Positions 1 to 9,203 of a DNA stretch of 64,000 nucleotides are shown piece after piece. Made by a program: the position numbers and the translations under genes. Below the pieces are notes generated by a model. It saw only the letters and a list, made by a program, of their open reading frames with translations, did no database searches and was not told where the DNA came from. The first letter of the stretch is position 1. Each line of letters starts with the position of its first letter. This DNA is from JANPCX01 sp031431125 (GTDB taxonomy: Bacteria > Pseudomonadota > Gammaproteobacteria > Burkholderiales > Burkholderiaceae_C): NCBI GenBank assembly GCA_031431125.1, contig JANPCX010000045.1, positions 1 to 64,000 of the forward strand, given 5' to 3'.

Positions 1-505
1 CACGGTTTCATTCGGTTCAAACACCGTGTCGTTCACGGTGGGCAGCGTGACGCTGAAGCTGGTCACGCCGGGAGGAATGACCAGATTGGGGCCAACCAAA
101 GTCACGCCATTGCTGAAGGTGGGCGTGCCGTAGTCGCCCACCGCTGCCGAGCCGCCACCCAAGGTGAAGGGGACGGACGTGGCAGTAGAAGACGTGCCGG
201 TGACCGTCACGGCATAAACCAAGTCATTGCCTTCCACCACGGTGGGGCTGGAGACGGTGGCAATCGTGGGGCCGCTGTCGTTGTCGGTGATGATGCCGGT
301 GCCGGTGACGCCACCGATGACCAGGGGCACGGTCTCATTCGGTTCAGCCACCGTGTCGTTCACAGTAGGCAAGGTGACACTGAAGCTCGTCACGCCCGGA
401 GGAATGACCAGATTGGGACCCACCAAAGTCACACCATTGCTGAAGGTGGGCGTGCCATAGTCGCCCACAGCTGCCGAGCCGCCACCCAAGGTGAAGGGGA
501 AGGTG
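1..505 (-). repeat. Tandem Calx-beta-type repeats in the adhesin gene, period 327 bp
   Basis: The segment at 1-178 and the segment at 328-505 are near identical over about 175 bp, giving a period of 327 bp (109 codons). Each unit encodes a beta-sandwich repeat containing FTLGGGSAAVGDYGTPTFSN and a TVNDTVxEPNETV motif. The array continues off the left edge. Confidence 0.85.
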
Positions 506-2271
506 GTGTTGGTGGTTGAAGTGCCGGATACCGCCACCGTGTAAACGAGGTTGTTCCCTTCCACTACCGTAGGGCTGGACACAGATGCGATGCTGGGCGC
601 GCCGTCGTTGTCGATGATGGTTCCGATGCCAGTGCCGTCAGCAATGCTGGCGTTCACTGCTCCGGTCAAGGTCACGGTGAAGGTTTCTGTGCCTTCTGCA
701 AGCAAGTCGTTGGTGATGGGAACGACGATGGTTCGAGTGGTGACGCCGATTGGGAAGGTCAGCACGCCCGTCACTTCTGAAAAGTCTGCGCCCGACGTGG
801 CGCTTCCGCTGGACGTGGTGAAGTTGACCGTGACCACACTCGTGGCCGCAGGCACCAGTGTGACGGTGAACGTGGCGGTTCCGGCGCCTTCATTGACGGT
901 GACGTCGTCAATGGAAAGCCCGTTGGTAGCGGGAGGAGGTGGTGGTGGAGGTGGGGGAGGCGGTGCTGTCACCGTGATGTTGACTGTGGCCGTGGCCGTG
1001 CCGCCGTTGCCATCAGAAACCGTGTACGTGAAGGATGCGGGGCCCACATAACCCGGTGTTGGATCAAAAAACGGAGTGCCGTTGATGAGGTTGACCGACC
1101 CGTTGATGGGGTTTTGAACCGAAACAATGCTCAGCGCGCCCCCGTCAATATCGGTGTCATTGAACAGCAATGTGGCGGGTGGGAAACCGATGGAGGTGTT
1201 GAGCCGGGTGCTGCCAGAGTCGTCGTTGGCAACCGGTGCATCGTTCACCGGTGTGACTGTGATGAACACCGTGGACGTCGAGAAACGACCGGTTCCATCG
1301 GAAACCGTGTATGTGAAAGATGCCGGACCAAAATAGTTGGGTGGCGGCGTGAACACGACGTTGCCGCCCACCAAGGCCACCGTGCCATTGCTGGCGTTCT
1401 GAACGGAAACGATGGTGAGCAGGTCACCATCCACGTCCACATCATTGGCCAACAAGGCGGCAGGTGCCAAGGTCAAGGGGGTGTCTTCGGCGGTGCTGGC
1501 GAAGTCGGCGCTGCTGACGGGTGCATCGGGCACGGGCAACAGCAAGAGGTTGACGGTTCCGGTGCTGGACTCGGCACCGCGGTTGTCGGTGACGGCGAAG
1601 GTCACTGGGCCAGGGTTGCCGTTCAAATTGGGGTTGGGCTGGAACTGCAGATTCGCAGCCTGCTCGGGTGTCAATACCGCACCGGCCCCGACTGGAGAAC
1701 CATTGACCAACAAGGTGCCACCGCTCGGAACAGAAATAATGCGCACGCTCACCACGGAGCCGTCGATGTCGCTTCCTATCAAGGAGATGGGCAAGCTGCT
1801 GTCCTCATTGCCCGTCACACTTGCAGAGTTGGCCGTTGGAGGTGTGTTTTGCGTCGTGCTTCCTCCGCCTGCAGCGCTGCTGCCCCCGCTTTGGTTGGAG
1901 GGCGCGCCGGATTCGGGGCCACTGGTGCTTTCGTTCACCCGGCCCACCCGCAGCCCTTCGCCCAGATTGCTGCCCTCGCCGCCACCAGTCAGGCCAGCCG
2001 CAGTGGCCGCGTCGGCCTGGTTTTGCTCCAAAGCAGCGATCACGCGATCGGTTTCACTGGCGAGTACGCGCTGCGCGACCGAAGGTGCTGCAACCTCACC
2101 CTCCTGGGTCAGGCGAACGATGCCGTCCTGGGTGGTCAGAATCAGGTCACCCTTGCGCACCACATCGCCCATTTTGAGCACGCGCATGACGCCGTCGTTG
2201 CCACGGATCAGGGCGTTGCCGCCCCACAAACCGGTGACGATGCCTTGTTGGGTTTGAACAATGGTGGGCAT
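1..2271 (-). CDS. LapA-type retention-module adhesin, 3' end outside window
   Basis: This is the N-terminal 757 residues of a large surface adhesin exported by the type I system encoded just upstream on the same strand. Residues 1-70 form the retention module of LapA-like proteins (start MPTIVQTQQG). A TAAG motif at residues 90-93 matches the di-alanine site cut by the periplasmic protease LapG. Ser/Gly/Thr-rich linker, cadherin-like/Big domains (DNDxDGD-like motifs), a ten-residue poly-Pro linker and Calx-beta repeats follow. The ATG at 2271 has an AAGGAA Shine-Dalgarno. The 3' part with RTX repeats and secretion signal lies beyond position 1. By family knowledge the protein is held in the outer membrane pore to promote biofilm and released by LapG when c-di-GMP falls; LapD and LapG are not in this window. 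Confidence 0.85.
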   Translation of the reverse strand, partial: MPTIVQTQQGIVTGLWGGNALIRGNDGVMRVLKMGDVVRKGDLILTTQDGIVRLTQEGEVAAPSVAQRVLASETDRVIAALEQNQADAATAAGLTGGGEGSNLGEGLRVGRVNESTSGPESGAPSNQSGGSSAAGGGSTTQNTPPTANSASVTGNEDSSLPISLIGSDIDGSVVSVRIISVPSGGTLLVNGSPVGAGAVLTPEQAANLQFQPNPNLNGNPGPVTFAVTDNRGAESSTGTVNLLLLPVPDAPVSSADFASTAEDTPLTLAPAALLANDVDVDGDLLTIVSVQNASNGTVALVGGNVVFTPPPNYFGPASFTYTVSDGTGRFSTSTVFITVTPVNDAPVANDDSGSTRLNTSIGFPPATLLFNDTDIDGGALSIVSVQNPINGSVNLINGTPFFDPTPGYVGPASFTYTVSDGNGGTATATVNITVTAPPPPPPPPPPPATNGLSIDDVTVNEGAGTATFTVTLVPAATSVVTVNFTTSSGSATSGADFSEVTGVLTFPIGVTTRTIVVPITNDLLAEGTETFTVTLTGAVNASIADGTGIGTIIDNDGAPSIASVSSPTVVEGNNLVYTVAVSGTSTTNTTFPFTLGGGSAAVGDYGTPTFSNGVTLVGPNLVIPPGVTSFSVTLPTVNDTVAEPNETVPLVIGGVTGTGIITDNDSGPTIATVSSPTVVEGNDLVYAVTVTGTSSTATSVPFTLGGGSAAVGDYGTPTFSNGVTLVGPNLVIPPGVTSFSVTLPTVNDTVFEPNETV
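1993..2004 (-). other. Candidate LapG-type cleavage site (TAAG)
   Basis: Residues 90-93 of the adhesin read T-A-A-G, followed by LTGGG. In Pseudomonas LapA the protease LapG cuts between the two alanines of this motif, just after the retention module. The distance from the N-terminus and the flexible Gly-rich sequence afterwards fit. Cleavage itself is inferred. Confidence 0.6.
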
Positions 2272-2477
2272 GGTGATTCCTTGGATAAAGGGGAAGACAA
2301 ACGCGGCGCCGAGCGACCCGGCCGGATGCCCCAATTGTTACAGGGATGGCAAAGTTTGGGGTGGCCTTATTGTGGCCAAACGGGGTGAAAGTCGTGAACT
2401 GTTCCGCCAAATAATGGGTAAATTGGCGCGATAAGAAACCGGCGTCGACCCAGTTGACCGACAGGTTCAACCCAGGT

Positions 2478-3851
2478 TTATCGCTCGCTCAAGGCATAAG
2501 CCTTGGCTTTGAGCACAGGCTTGAGCAGGTAGGAGAGCACCGTTTTGTTCCCCGTCAACACATCTACCTCGGCCGTCATGCCGGGAATGACGGGCAACTT
2601 CTCGCTGAAGTTGGCTTGCGTGGTGCGTACCCGCACCAAGTAATAGGCGTTGCCTTTTTCGTCGACCACGGTGTCGGGGCTGATGTTCTCCACTTTGGCG
2701 TCCAGGCCACCGTAAATGGAGAAGTCGTAGGCGGTGAATTTAACGGTGGCCTTTTGGCCGGGGCGGATGAAGGCGATGTCTTTGGGCTGCACCTTGGCTT
2801 CCAGCACCAGGGTGTCGTCCAGCGGCACGATCTCGACAATGTCTTTGCCCGGTTGCACCACGCCGCCGACGGTGTTGGCCAGCAGCCGCTGTACGCGGCC
2901 ACGAACTGGGCTTTTCACTTGGGATTTGTCCACTTTGTCGGCCAAGGCCACGGCGCCTTCATTCAGTGCGTTCAAGCGCCCAGTCACTTCAGAGAGTTCT
3001 TTGCGCGCTTCGTTGCGAAAGGACAGTTCGGTCTCTTGAATTTTTCTCTGCGCTTCGCCAATGGCGGCTTGCACGCGACTGATTTGCGCACCGGCTTGTT
3101 CTGAATCACCGCGGCTACGGGAAACTTCACGTTCCAAACGCAGCAAGTCCACTTCCGAGACGGCCCCTGTGGCCAGCAGGGGACGGGTTTTGTTCAGCTC
3201 TTGCTGGTTGAACTCCATGGACCGGTCCGCCGCATTTTTTCGGGCACGCATTTCAGTGAGTTCCTGCATGCGCTGCTGCAATTGCTGTTGGTTGATGCCC
3301 AAGAGTGTGTTGAGTTCGCTGAGTTTGTTTTGGTAGAGGCGGCGTTCTTCTTCTATCGTGGACAACTCGTCGCCGTCGCCCTTGGATGTTGGGGGCAGGA
3401 AGCTGGTGCCCTCGGCCAAGGCCCGCAAACGCGCTTGGCGTGCTCGCAGTGCAAAACCTTGGGCGGCGCTTTCACGCACACCCGAGGTGGCGCGGGTCTC
3501 GTCAATTTTCAGCAGCAACTGGTTGGCTTCCACCACATCACCTTCGCGCACCAAAATTTCAGACACCACACCGCCGTCCAAGCTTTGCACCACCTGAAGC
3601 TGTTTGGATGGGATGACGCGGCCATCGCCGCGTGTCACTTCTTCCACATGGGCCAGCGCCGCCCACACCAGCAGCAAAAAGAGTGCAACCGCCGCCACAC
3701 GCACGATCAACTGTGCGCGTTGGGTTTCATTGCGCGACATGACCGCGTCGGCTTGTTGTTCGAAGGGTCTAAAACCGGCCACGTCTTGCGCAGGTGGTGT
3801 GGTGCTGGGGGCAGTCACGTTGGTGACGATGGGGGTGGGCGTTGTGTTCAT
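2478..3851 (-). CDS. HlyD-family type I secretion adaptor (LapC-like)
   Basis: This is the membrane fusion protein of the adhesin secretion system, about 457 aa. It has a short cytoplasmic N-terminus (DVAGFRPFEQQADAV), one transmembrane helix (VAAVALFLLLVWAAL), a long periplasmic coiled coil, a lipoyl/barrel-sandwich half motif (VQSLDGGVVSEILVREGD) and the C-terminal HlyD beta domain. An in-frame start at 3920 exists, but it would run inside the upstream ABC gene. The ATG at 3851 lies 7 bp after that gene's stop and gives the normal family length. It forms an operon with the ABC transporter and precedes the adhesin by about 200 bp. The outer-membrane TolC/LapE partner is not in the window. 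Confidence 0.9.
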   Translation of the reverse strand: MNTTPTPIVTNVTAPSTTPPAQDVAGFRPFEQQADAVMSRNETQRAQLIVRVAAVALFLLLVWAALAHVEEVTRGDGRVIPSKQLQVVQSLDGGVVSEILVREGDVVEANQLLLKIDETRATSGVRESAAQGFALRARQARLRALAEGTSFLPPTSKGDGDELSTIEEERRLYQNKLSELNTLLGINQQQLQQRMQELTEMRARKNAADRSMEFNQQELNKTRPLLATGAVSEVDLLRLEREVSRSRGDSEQAGAQISRVQAAIGEAQRKIQETELSFRNEARKELSEVTGRLNALNEGAVALADKVDKSQVKSPVRGRVQRLLANTVGGVVQPGKDIVEIVPLDDTLVLEAKVQPKDIAFIRPGQKATVKFTAYDFSIYGGLDAKVENISPDTVVDEKGNAYYLVRVRTTQANFSEKLPVIPGMTAEVDVLTGNKTVLSYLLKPVLKAKAYALSER

Positions 3852-3858
3852 GGTGGAT

Positions 3859-6057
3859 TCAAGCCGCCTTGGCCACGCGGCCCGAGGCCAGCGCTTCCAT
3901 GATGCGGTCGCGCGGCCCATCGGCCACGATCTTGCCGCCGTCGATCACGATCACGCGGTTCACCATGGCCAGCATCGAGGTGCGGTGGGTCACCAGCACC
4001 ACGGTTTTGTGTGCGGCGAACTGGGACATCTTGGTGGTGATTTGTGCCTCGGTGGAAAAGTCCATTGCGCTGGTGGGTTCGTCCAGCAACAAAATCGGTG
4101 CGTTGTGCAACACCGCGCGTGCCAGTCCCACCGCTTGACGCTGGCCACCGGAGAGCGATTCACCGCGCTCTCCCACCAGCATGTCAAAGCCGCGTGGGTG
4201 GCGGTTCACAAAATCGTTGATGCAAGCCACATCGGCCGCGGTCACCAAGGCAGCGTCGTCGGCATACGGCTGGCCAAGGGTGATGTTGTCGCGCAGGCTG
4301 CCGTAGAACAAGGTCACGTCTTGCGACACGCAAGCCACATTGCGCCGCACATCTGACGGGTCGAGCTGGCGCAGGTCTATGCCGTCCAGCAGCACCGCAC
4401 CGTCGGTGGCCTGGTACAAACCCATCATGAGGCGCTGAATGGTGGACTTGCCCGAGCCCACGCGGCCGATCAAGGCCACACGTTCGCCAGCGGCAATCTT
4501 GAAACTCAAACCATCCAAGGCCGCGTCGGTTCGGTTGGGGTAAGCGAACTTGACGTTGCGAAATTCAATGTCACCGCGTAACTGCGGGCGCTGCACAAAG
4601 GTTTCGCCTTCGGGCCGCTCCACGGGCTTGTCCATGATTTGGTTCAGCGAGGTCATGGCGGTGCGCACGCCTTGGTACTGCATCAAGAGCCCCACAATTT
4701 GTCCGGCAGGTGCCAGCGCGCGTGCCGCCAATGTGGTGCAGGCGATCAGCGCGCCCATGGTCAATTGGCGTTCGTTGATCAGGTAGACACCGATGATGAT
4801 GAGCACCACCGACACCAGTTGCGACAAAAAGTTGGTGCCATACATCGCACCGCTGGACAGCCGGCGCATCTTCACGCCCGTGGCTGACAAGAACAAATTG
4901 GCGCGTTCCCACTTGGCTTGAATCACGCCCTGGGCGCCCTGTGACTTGATGGTCTCAATGGCGGTGAGGCTTTCAATCAAAGTGGCATTGCGCTGCGCCG
5001 CTGCCCGGTAGGTGCTTTCCGACAGCTCGTGCAGCTTGTTTTGCAGCGAATACCCCAGCAACAAAATCAATACGAAGGCCACCGCCACAGGCAGCGCCAG
5101 CCAAGGGGATATCCACAACATCACGCCGAAGAAAAGCAGCGCAAAAGGCAAATCAATCAAGGCGGTGACGGTGCTCGACGCGATGAAATCACGCACCTGC
5201 TCAAAGCCACGCAAATTAGAGGCAAAAGAACCCACAGATTCCGGTCGGTGCTCCAGCCGCATGCCCAGCACTTTTTCCATCAGACCGGCGGAAATCTGAA
5301 GATCAACCCGCGCGCTGGCTTCGTCCACAAAACGGCCACGCAAAATGCGCAAGAACAAGTCCAACACCAGAACCAGCACCACACCCACGGCCAAGGCCCA
5401 CAACGTTTCTACCGCATGGTTGGGCACCACGCGGTCATAAACATTCATGGAAAAAAGCGGAAACGCCAAAGCAAACACATTGATCAGCGCGGCCGCCCAC
5501 AGCACATCGCGGTAGACAAAACGCTGGGCGGCAATGGCGCTCCAAAACCAGTGTTTCGCTTTGGCTGCATGCAGCTCGGGTGTGCGTTCATCAAACCGGA
5601 AGTGGGGCCGTACAAAAAGCACCAGGTCGGTGAAACGTTCTTGCAAATCGGACAGCGGCAAACGCACCGACCCTTGGCCAGTTTCGGGCAGCAGCACGCG
5701 CGCTTGGGTTTGGGGCGGGTCCTTGTCCGGGCTGCTATCCCAACCCAGCAAGACACAGGCTTGGTTGTTTTTGAGAATCAAAACGGCGGGCAAGCTGTGC
5801 GCGTCAATGTCGGCGAGGGCCACACGCTGCAAACGTGCGGACATGCCAGCGCGCGCGGCTGCACGTTCTGCGAGGTCCAGGCTCAAGGGCTCGTGATTCA
5901 AAGGCAAGCTGCTGGCCAGCGATGCCCGTGATGCTGTCACCCCATGCAGCTGGCAGACTGCCACCAGGCAGTCCAGCAGCGGGTCAGGGTGAATCAAGTC
6001 CTCACGCAAGCGTGGTGCAGGGCTTGTGGACGGGGAAGGGATGTCGGCTTGACTCAT
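3859..6057 (-). CDS. Type I secretion ABC transporter, LapB type
   Basis: This 732-aa inner-membrane exporter has three parts. The N-terminal C39-like domain (about residues 20-160) lacks the catalytic Cys arrangement of real C39 peptidases and is therefore probably a docking domain. The ABC membrane domain with six helices covers about 170-460. The nucleotide-binding domain has Walker A GRVGSGKS, signature LSGGQRQ, Walker B ILLLDEPTSAMD and H-loop VTHRTS. It powers export of the adjacent retention-module adhesin with the HlyD protein that follows 7 bp downstream. It is first in the visible minus-strand operon. Confidence 0.92.
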   Translation of the reverse strand: MSQADIPSPSTSPAPRLREDLIHPDPLLDCLVAVCQLHGVTASRASLASSLPLNHEPLSLDLAERAAARAGMSARLQRVALADIDAHSLPAVLILKNNQACVLLGWDSSPDKDPPQTQARVLLPETGQGSVRLPLSDLQERFTDLVLFVRPHFRFDERTPELHAAKAKHWFWSAIAAQRFVYRDVLWAAALINVFALAFPLFSMNVYDRVVPNHAVETLWALAVGVVLVLVLDLFLRILRGRFVDEASARVDLQISAGLMEKVLGMRLEHRPESVGSFASNLRGFEQVRDFIASSTVTALIDLPFALLFFGVMLWISPWLALPVAVAFVLILLLGYSLQNKLHELSESTYRAAAQRNATLIESLTAIETIKSQGAQGVIQAKWERANLFLSATGVKMRRLSSGAMYGTNFLSQLVSVVLIIIGVYLINERQLTMGALIACTTLAARALAPAGQIVGLLMQYQGVRTAMTSLNQIMDKPVERPEGETFVQRPQLRGDIEFRNVKFAYPNRTDAALDGLSFKIAAGERVALIGRVGSGKSTIQRLMMGLYQATDGAVLLDGIDLRQLDPSDVRRNVACVSQDVTLFYGSLRDNITLGQPYADDAALVTAADVACINDFVNRHPRGFDMLVGERGESLSGGQRQAVGLARAVLHNAPILLLDEPTSAMDFSTEAQITTKMSQFAAHKTVVLVTHRTSMLAMVNRVIVIDGGKIVADGPRDRIMEALASGRVAKAA

Positions 6058-6075
6058 TCAGTTTGCAGCAGTGGA

Positions 6076-6618
6076 TCACGTGATATCGGCACAGTGAACG
6101 CCAAATTGACCCCGGCGGCGGTCGGCAAAAAAATGCTCCAACGTTTGGCGCACCGTGCGAAAGGCCAGTTGATCCCAAGGAATGTTGGCCTCACCGAACA
6201 GTTCGGCCTCTATGGTTTCAGGCCCCGGGTTCAGTTCGGGGCTGAGCATCTGCGCCCGGTAATACAAATGCACCTGACCGACATGCACCACGTTGAGCAC
6301 GGTGAACAAACCCATGAGTTCAATTTGCGCGCCAGCCTCTTCCACCGTCTCACGCAGAGCGCCTTGTTCGCTGGTTTCACCGAGCTCCATGAAACCCGCC
6401 GGCAGCGTCCAAAACCCGTGGCGCGGCTCAATGTTGCGGCGGCACAGCAGAACCTTGTCTTGCCACACCGGCACCGTGCCCACCACATTGATCGGGTTTT
6501 GGTAATGGACCGTGCCGCAAGCCGGGCAAACCGCACGCTCGCGGTTGTCGTCCGCAGGCACCCGATGCTCAACGGCTGTACCGCAGGCTCTGCAATGTTT
6601 GATCTGCGCGTGATACAT
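6076..6618 (-). CDS. NUDIX hydrolase with N-terminal zinc ribbon
   Basis: This 180-aa protein carries a CxxC...CxxC zinc ribbon (HCRACGTAVEH, CPACGTVHY) in residues 1-40 and a NUDIX box. The box reads GFMELGETSEQGALRETVEEAG, matching GX5EX7REUXEEXG. The family hydrolyses nucleoside diphosphates linked to another group, and the zinc-ribbon subgroup resembles NADH pyrophosphatase without its N-terminal domain. An upstream in-frame start at 6798 would add 60 residues antisense to the FAA hydrolase gene, so ATG 6618 is preferred. The stop lies 18 bp from the adhesin ABC transporter start on the same strand. The substrate cannot be assigned from sequence. Confidence 0.85.
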   Translation of the reverse strand: MYHAQIKHCRACGTAVEHRVPADDNRERAVCPACGTVHYQNPINVVGTVPVWQDKVLLCRRNIEPRHGFWTLPAGFMELGETSEQGALRETVEEAGAQIELMGLFTVLNVVHVGQVHLYYRAQMLSPELNPGPETIEAELFGEANIPWDQLAFRTVRQTLEHFFADRRRGQFGVHCADIT

Positions 6619-6712
6619 GGCTGTCAGTGTAGCGGGCGCAAGGGATCCGGATGCCGTTGCTCGGACTGGCATGATGCGAGGACAGTTTGATTGAACTTCA
6701 GGAGACAACGCC

Positions 6713-7420
6713 ATGGATTTCGTCGTTCCAGCGCCCATCATTCCCACCGTTCCTGTCCACGGCGCAGGTTTGGGAGATGTTTTCCCCGTGCGCCGCATTT
6801 ACTGCGTCGGCCGCAACTATGTGGACCACGCCATTGAGATGGGCCACACCGGCAAGGAAGCGCCTTTCTTTTTCATGAAACCGGCCGATGCCGTCGTGCC
6901 GGCCGGGCAGGGCGCGGTGGCTCAGGTGAGTTATCCCAGCTTGACCCAGAACCTGCACCACGAGGTGGAGTTGGTGGTGGCCATTGGTGTTGGCGGGCGT
7001 GACATCACGCCTGAAAACGCACTGAACCATGTGTGGGGTTACGCCGTTGGTTTGGACATGACGCGCCGCGACTTGCAAAACGACATGAAAAAACAAGGTC
7101 GGCCCTGGTGCATAGGCAAGGGGTTCGAGCAGTCGGCCCCCATCGGTGCCATCACGCCAAAGTCGCAGTGGGCCTTGAACGATGCCTGCGACATCACGCT
7201 TCATGTGAACGGCGCTTTGCGACAAAAAAGCCAGCTCGGCAAGTTGATCTGGAGCGTGCCCGACATCATTGCCCAGCTCTCTGCGGCCTGGACACTGGCC
7301 CCAGGTGATTTGATCTTCACCGGCACGCCGGAAGGCGTGGCGGCCGTGGTCGCTGGGGATACCTTGAGTGCGAAGGTCGACGGCCTGGCCCCGCTGGAAG
7401 TGAAGATCCATGGCGCTTGA
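6713..7420 (+). CDS. FAA-hydrolase family protein, probable fumarylpyruvate hydrolase
   Basis: This 235-aa single-domain fumarylacetoacetate hydrolase-family enzyme contains RIYCVGRNYxDHAIEMG, FFFMKPADAV, the metal-binding HHEVELVVAIG and the GDLIFTGTPEGV loop. The isomerase gene follows 18 bp later. An FAA hydrolase beside a zeta-class GST isomerase is the usual arrangement for ring-cleavage products of gentisate or homogentisate. Similarity of the first third to NagK-type enzymes makes fumarylpyruvate the likelier substrate. A good AGGAGA ribosome site precedes ATG 6713. No ring-cleavage dioxygenase is nearby, so the substrate remains inferred. Confidence 0.85.
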   Translation: MDFVVPAPIIPTVPVHGAGLGDVFPVRRIYCVGRNYVDHAIEMGHTGKEAPFFFMKPADAVVPAGQGAVAQVSYPSLTQNLHHEVELVVAIGVGGRDITPENALNHVWGYAVGLDMTRRDLQNDMKKQGRPWCIGKGFEQSAPIGAITPKSQWALNDACDITLHVNGALRQKSQLGKLIWSVPDIIAQLSAAWTLAPGDLIFTGTPEGVAAVVAGDTLSAKVDGLAPLEVKIHGA

Positions 7421-7438
7421 AGGCGCAAAGGTCGCCGC

Positions 7439-8077
7439 ATGAAGCTCTTTAACTACTTCCGCTCTTCCGCCTCGCACCGGGTGCGTATTGCGCTCGCCCT
7501 GAAGGGCTTGGACTACGACTACATGCCCGTGCACTTGGCGCGCAATGAACAACTGGCCTCTGCCTACAGTGCTTTGTCGGTGACCCAACTGGTGCCTTTG
7601 TTGCAAGACGGCGACCACCTCATCGGGCAGTCCCTGGCCATCATCGAGTACCTGGAAGAAACCCACCCAGCACCGCCGCTGCTGCCCGCCAGCGCTGTCG
7701 AGCGTGCGCGCGTTCGTGCGCTGGCGCTGGACGTGGCTTGCGAAATTCACCCCTTGAACAACCTGCGGGTGCTGCGCTATTTGGTCGGCGACTTGAAACT
7801 CAGCGAAGACGACAAGAACCGCTGGTACCGCCATTGGGTGGAGCAGGGTTTGAGTGCAGTGGAGCGCCAATTGGAGAGCCCATCCACCGGCCGTTTTTGC
7901 CATGGCGATGCACCGACCTTGGCCGACGTGGTGTTGGTGCCGCAAATCTTCAACGCGCAGCGATTCAATTGCCAACTCAGCCACGTCCCCAAAGTCATGC
8001 AGGTGTTTGAAGCCTGCATGCAGCTGGAGGCGTTTTCCAGCACCCAGCCGTCCAATTGCCCGGACGCGCAAAGCTGA
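7439..8077 (+). CDS. maiA: Maleylacetoacetate / maleylpyruvate isomerase (GST zeta class)
   Basis: This 212-aa glutathione S-transferase fold protein has the zeta-class active-site motif at the N-terminus (FNYFRSSASHRVRIAL, with SSxSxRVR). The GSH-binding QSLAIIEYLEE motif follows near residue 62, and the helical C-terminal domain includes the N-capping GDAPTLADV. It isomerises cis maleyl compounds to fumaryl compounds using glutathione. Together with the FAA hydrolase 18 bp upstream it forms the last two steps of gentisate or tyrosine breakdown. The choice between maleylacetoacetate and maleylpyruvate cannot be made from sequence alone. Confidence 0.88.
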   Translation: MKLFNYFRSSASHRVRIALALKGLDYDYMPVHLARNEQLASAYSALSVTQLVPLLQDGDHLIGQSLAIIEYLEETHPAPPLLPASAVERARVRALALDVACEIHPLNNLRVLRYLVGDLKLSEDDKNRWYRHWVEQGLSAVERQLESPSTGRFCHGDAPTLADVVLVPQIFNAQRFNCQLSHVPKVMQVFEACMQLEAFSSTQPSNCPDAQS

Positions 8078-8082
8078 TTGCC

Positions 8083-8892
8083 ATGGGCGCAAGCAACACG
8101 CCGTCTTCTGATACCACTTGGCTGTGGCCTGAATGGGCCGATGGTGCCGTGCATTCCCGAACGGGCAGCGTGATGAGTTGCCGTACCGGAGGTGTCAGCC
8201 TGGCGCCCTTTGACAGCTTGAACATGGGCACCGCGGTGGGCGACGACCCCGCCCACGTAGCCCAGAACCGGGCGCGTTTACAGCAGGTCTGTGCGGTGCA
8301 ACCAGTGTTTCTCAAACAGGTGCACGGTTCTCGGGTGGTGCGGCTGACTGGCACGGATACCCACCCCAACAACGCCTTGTTGGAGGCCGATGCCAGCGTG
8401 ACCACAGAGCCTGGCCTAGCCTGCACCATCCAAGTGGCAGATTGTTTGCCCGTGCTGTTCACGGCCCCCGATGGGTGCGCCGTGGGTGCGGCCCACGCGG
8501 GTTGGCGCGGTTTGGCCGGCGGTGTGTTGGAGGCCACTGCACAAGCGGTCTGCGAGTTGGCAGGCTGTGCGCCTGCGGACTTGAGCGCTTGGTTGGGCCC
8601 CTGCATCGGTCCACGACGTTTTGAAGTCGGTGCCGATGTGCTGACGGGGTTTGGTGTCAACACGAGCGGCGGATCACCGACGCCGCGTTTTGTCCCTCAC
8701 TCTGCCCCTGGGGCTGAGGTGCCCAAATGGTGGGCCGATCTGCCCGGCTTGGCGCTCGATCGGTTGAAGGAACTGGGTCTGGTGAAGGTCAGTGGTGGCC
8801 AGTGGTGCACTGTGGAAGAGGTCTCACGGTTTTTCTCGTTCCGGCGTGACCGTGTCACCGGGCGCATGGCCGCTGCCATCTGGATCCGGTGA
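8083..8892 (+). CDS. pgeF: Peptidoglycan editing factor PgeF (laccase-domain, YfiH family)
   Basis: This protein of about 269 aa has the conserved metal-site residues of the DUF152/YfiH family: FLKQVHGSRV (His), VADCLPVLF (Cys) and GAAHAGWRGL (His), then GPCIGPRRFEVG. Family members remove L-Ser-containing muropeptide errors and were formerly called polyphenol oxidases. A TTG at 8056 in frame would overlap maiA. ATG 8083, five bases after the maiA stop, is the better start. Its last 69 bases overlap the 3' end of a convergent small membrane-protein gene. Confidence 0.9.
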   Translation: MGASNTPSSDTTWLWPEWADGAVHSRTGSVMSCRTGGVSLAPFDSLNMGTAVGDDPAHVAQNRARLQQVCAVQPVFLKQVHGSRVVRLTGTDTHPNNALLEADASVTTEPGLACTIQVADCLPVLFTAPDGCAVGAAHAGWRGLAGGVLEATAQAVCELAGCAPADLSAWLGPCIGPRRFEVGADVLTGFGVNTSGGSPTPRFVPHSAPGAEVPKWWADLPGLALDRLKELGLVKVSGGQWCTVEEVSRFFSFRRDRVTGRMAAAIWIR

Positions 8893-9099
8893 CGCCGCTG
8901 CAGCTTCAGCCGCTTCCGCCGCCTTGCGCGCCTTACGTCGCCCCGGCGTCCCCATCAAATACAACACGATGCCGAGCGGCAGAAGGCCATAAAGGATGAA
9001 CGTAAACACCGCGCCCAGCACCGTGCCCTGGCTGCTCGTGGCCTCGGCCACCGCCATCATGAGCACCACATAAATCCATCCGATCGCAACGATGTACAT
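8824..9099 (-). CDS. Small hypothetical membrane protein
   Basis: This 91-aa protein has two hydrophobic segments (about residues 3-20 and 27-48), then a basic stretch GRRKARKAAEAAEA and an acidic tail. No named domain is recognised. It is convergent with pgeF and overlaps its final 69 bases. The hydrophobic pattern plus positive-inside residues support a real protein. Function unknown. Confidence 0.6.
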   Translation of the reverse strand: MYIVAIGWIYVVLMMAVAEATSSQGTVLGAVFTFILYGLLPLGIVLYLMGTPGRRKARKAAEAAEAAAASPDPDGSGHAPGDTVTPEREKP

Positions 9100-9103
9100 G
9101 TCG

Positions 9104-9127
9104 TATAATGAAAATTGATCCTATAAT
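9104..9127 (+). promoter_or_regulatory. Candidate promoter region of the pha operon
   Basis: Two exact TATAAT hexamers occur at 9104-9109 and 9122-9127, 18 bases apart, in an AT-rich patch 77-100 bases before phaC. No convincing TTGACA is seen at 17 bases from either. This is a candidate -10 region only. Confidence 0.35.
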
Positions 9128-9203
9128 TTGAAAAATGCTGTCGAGGCTGTCATTCCCAGCAGCTCAAGTGGATACATCCAGTGAGTAGCCGAGAATAGAG
9201 GCA

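Noticed and set aside
551..2388. Long plus-strand open frames across the adhesin gene
   Set aside because: They are shadows of the minus-strand repeat protein, rich in Gly/Val without recognisable motifs.
6713..8077. Assignment as homogentisate pathway specifically
   Set aside because: Fumarylacetoacetate and fumarylpyruvate routes cannot be told apart without the ring-cleavage enzyme, which is not in the window.
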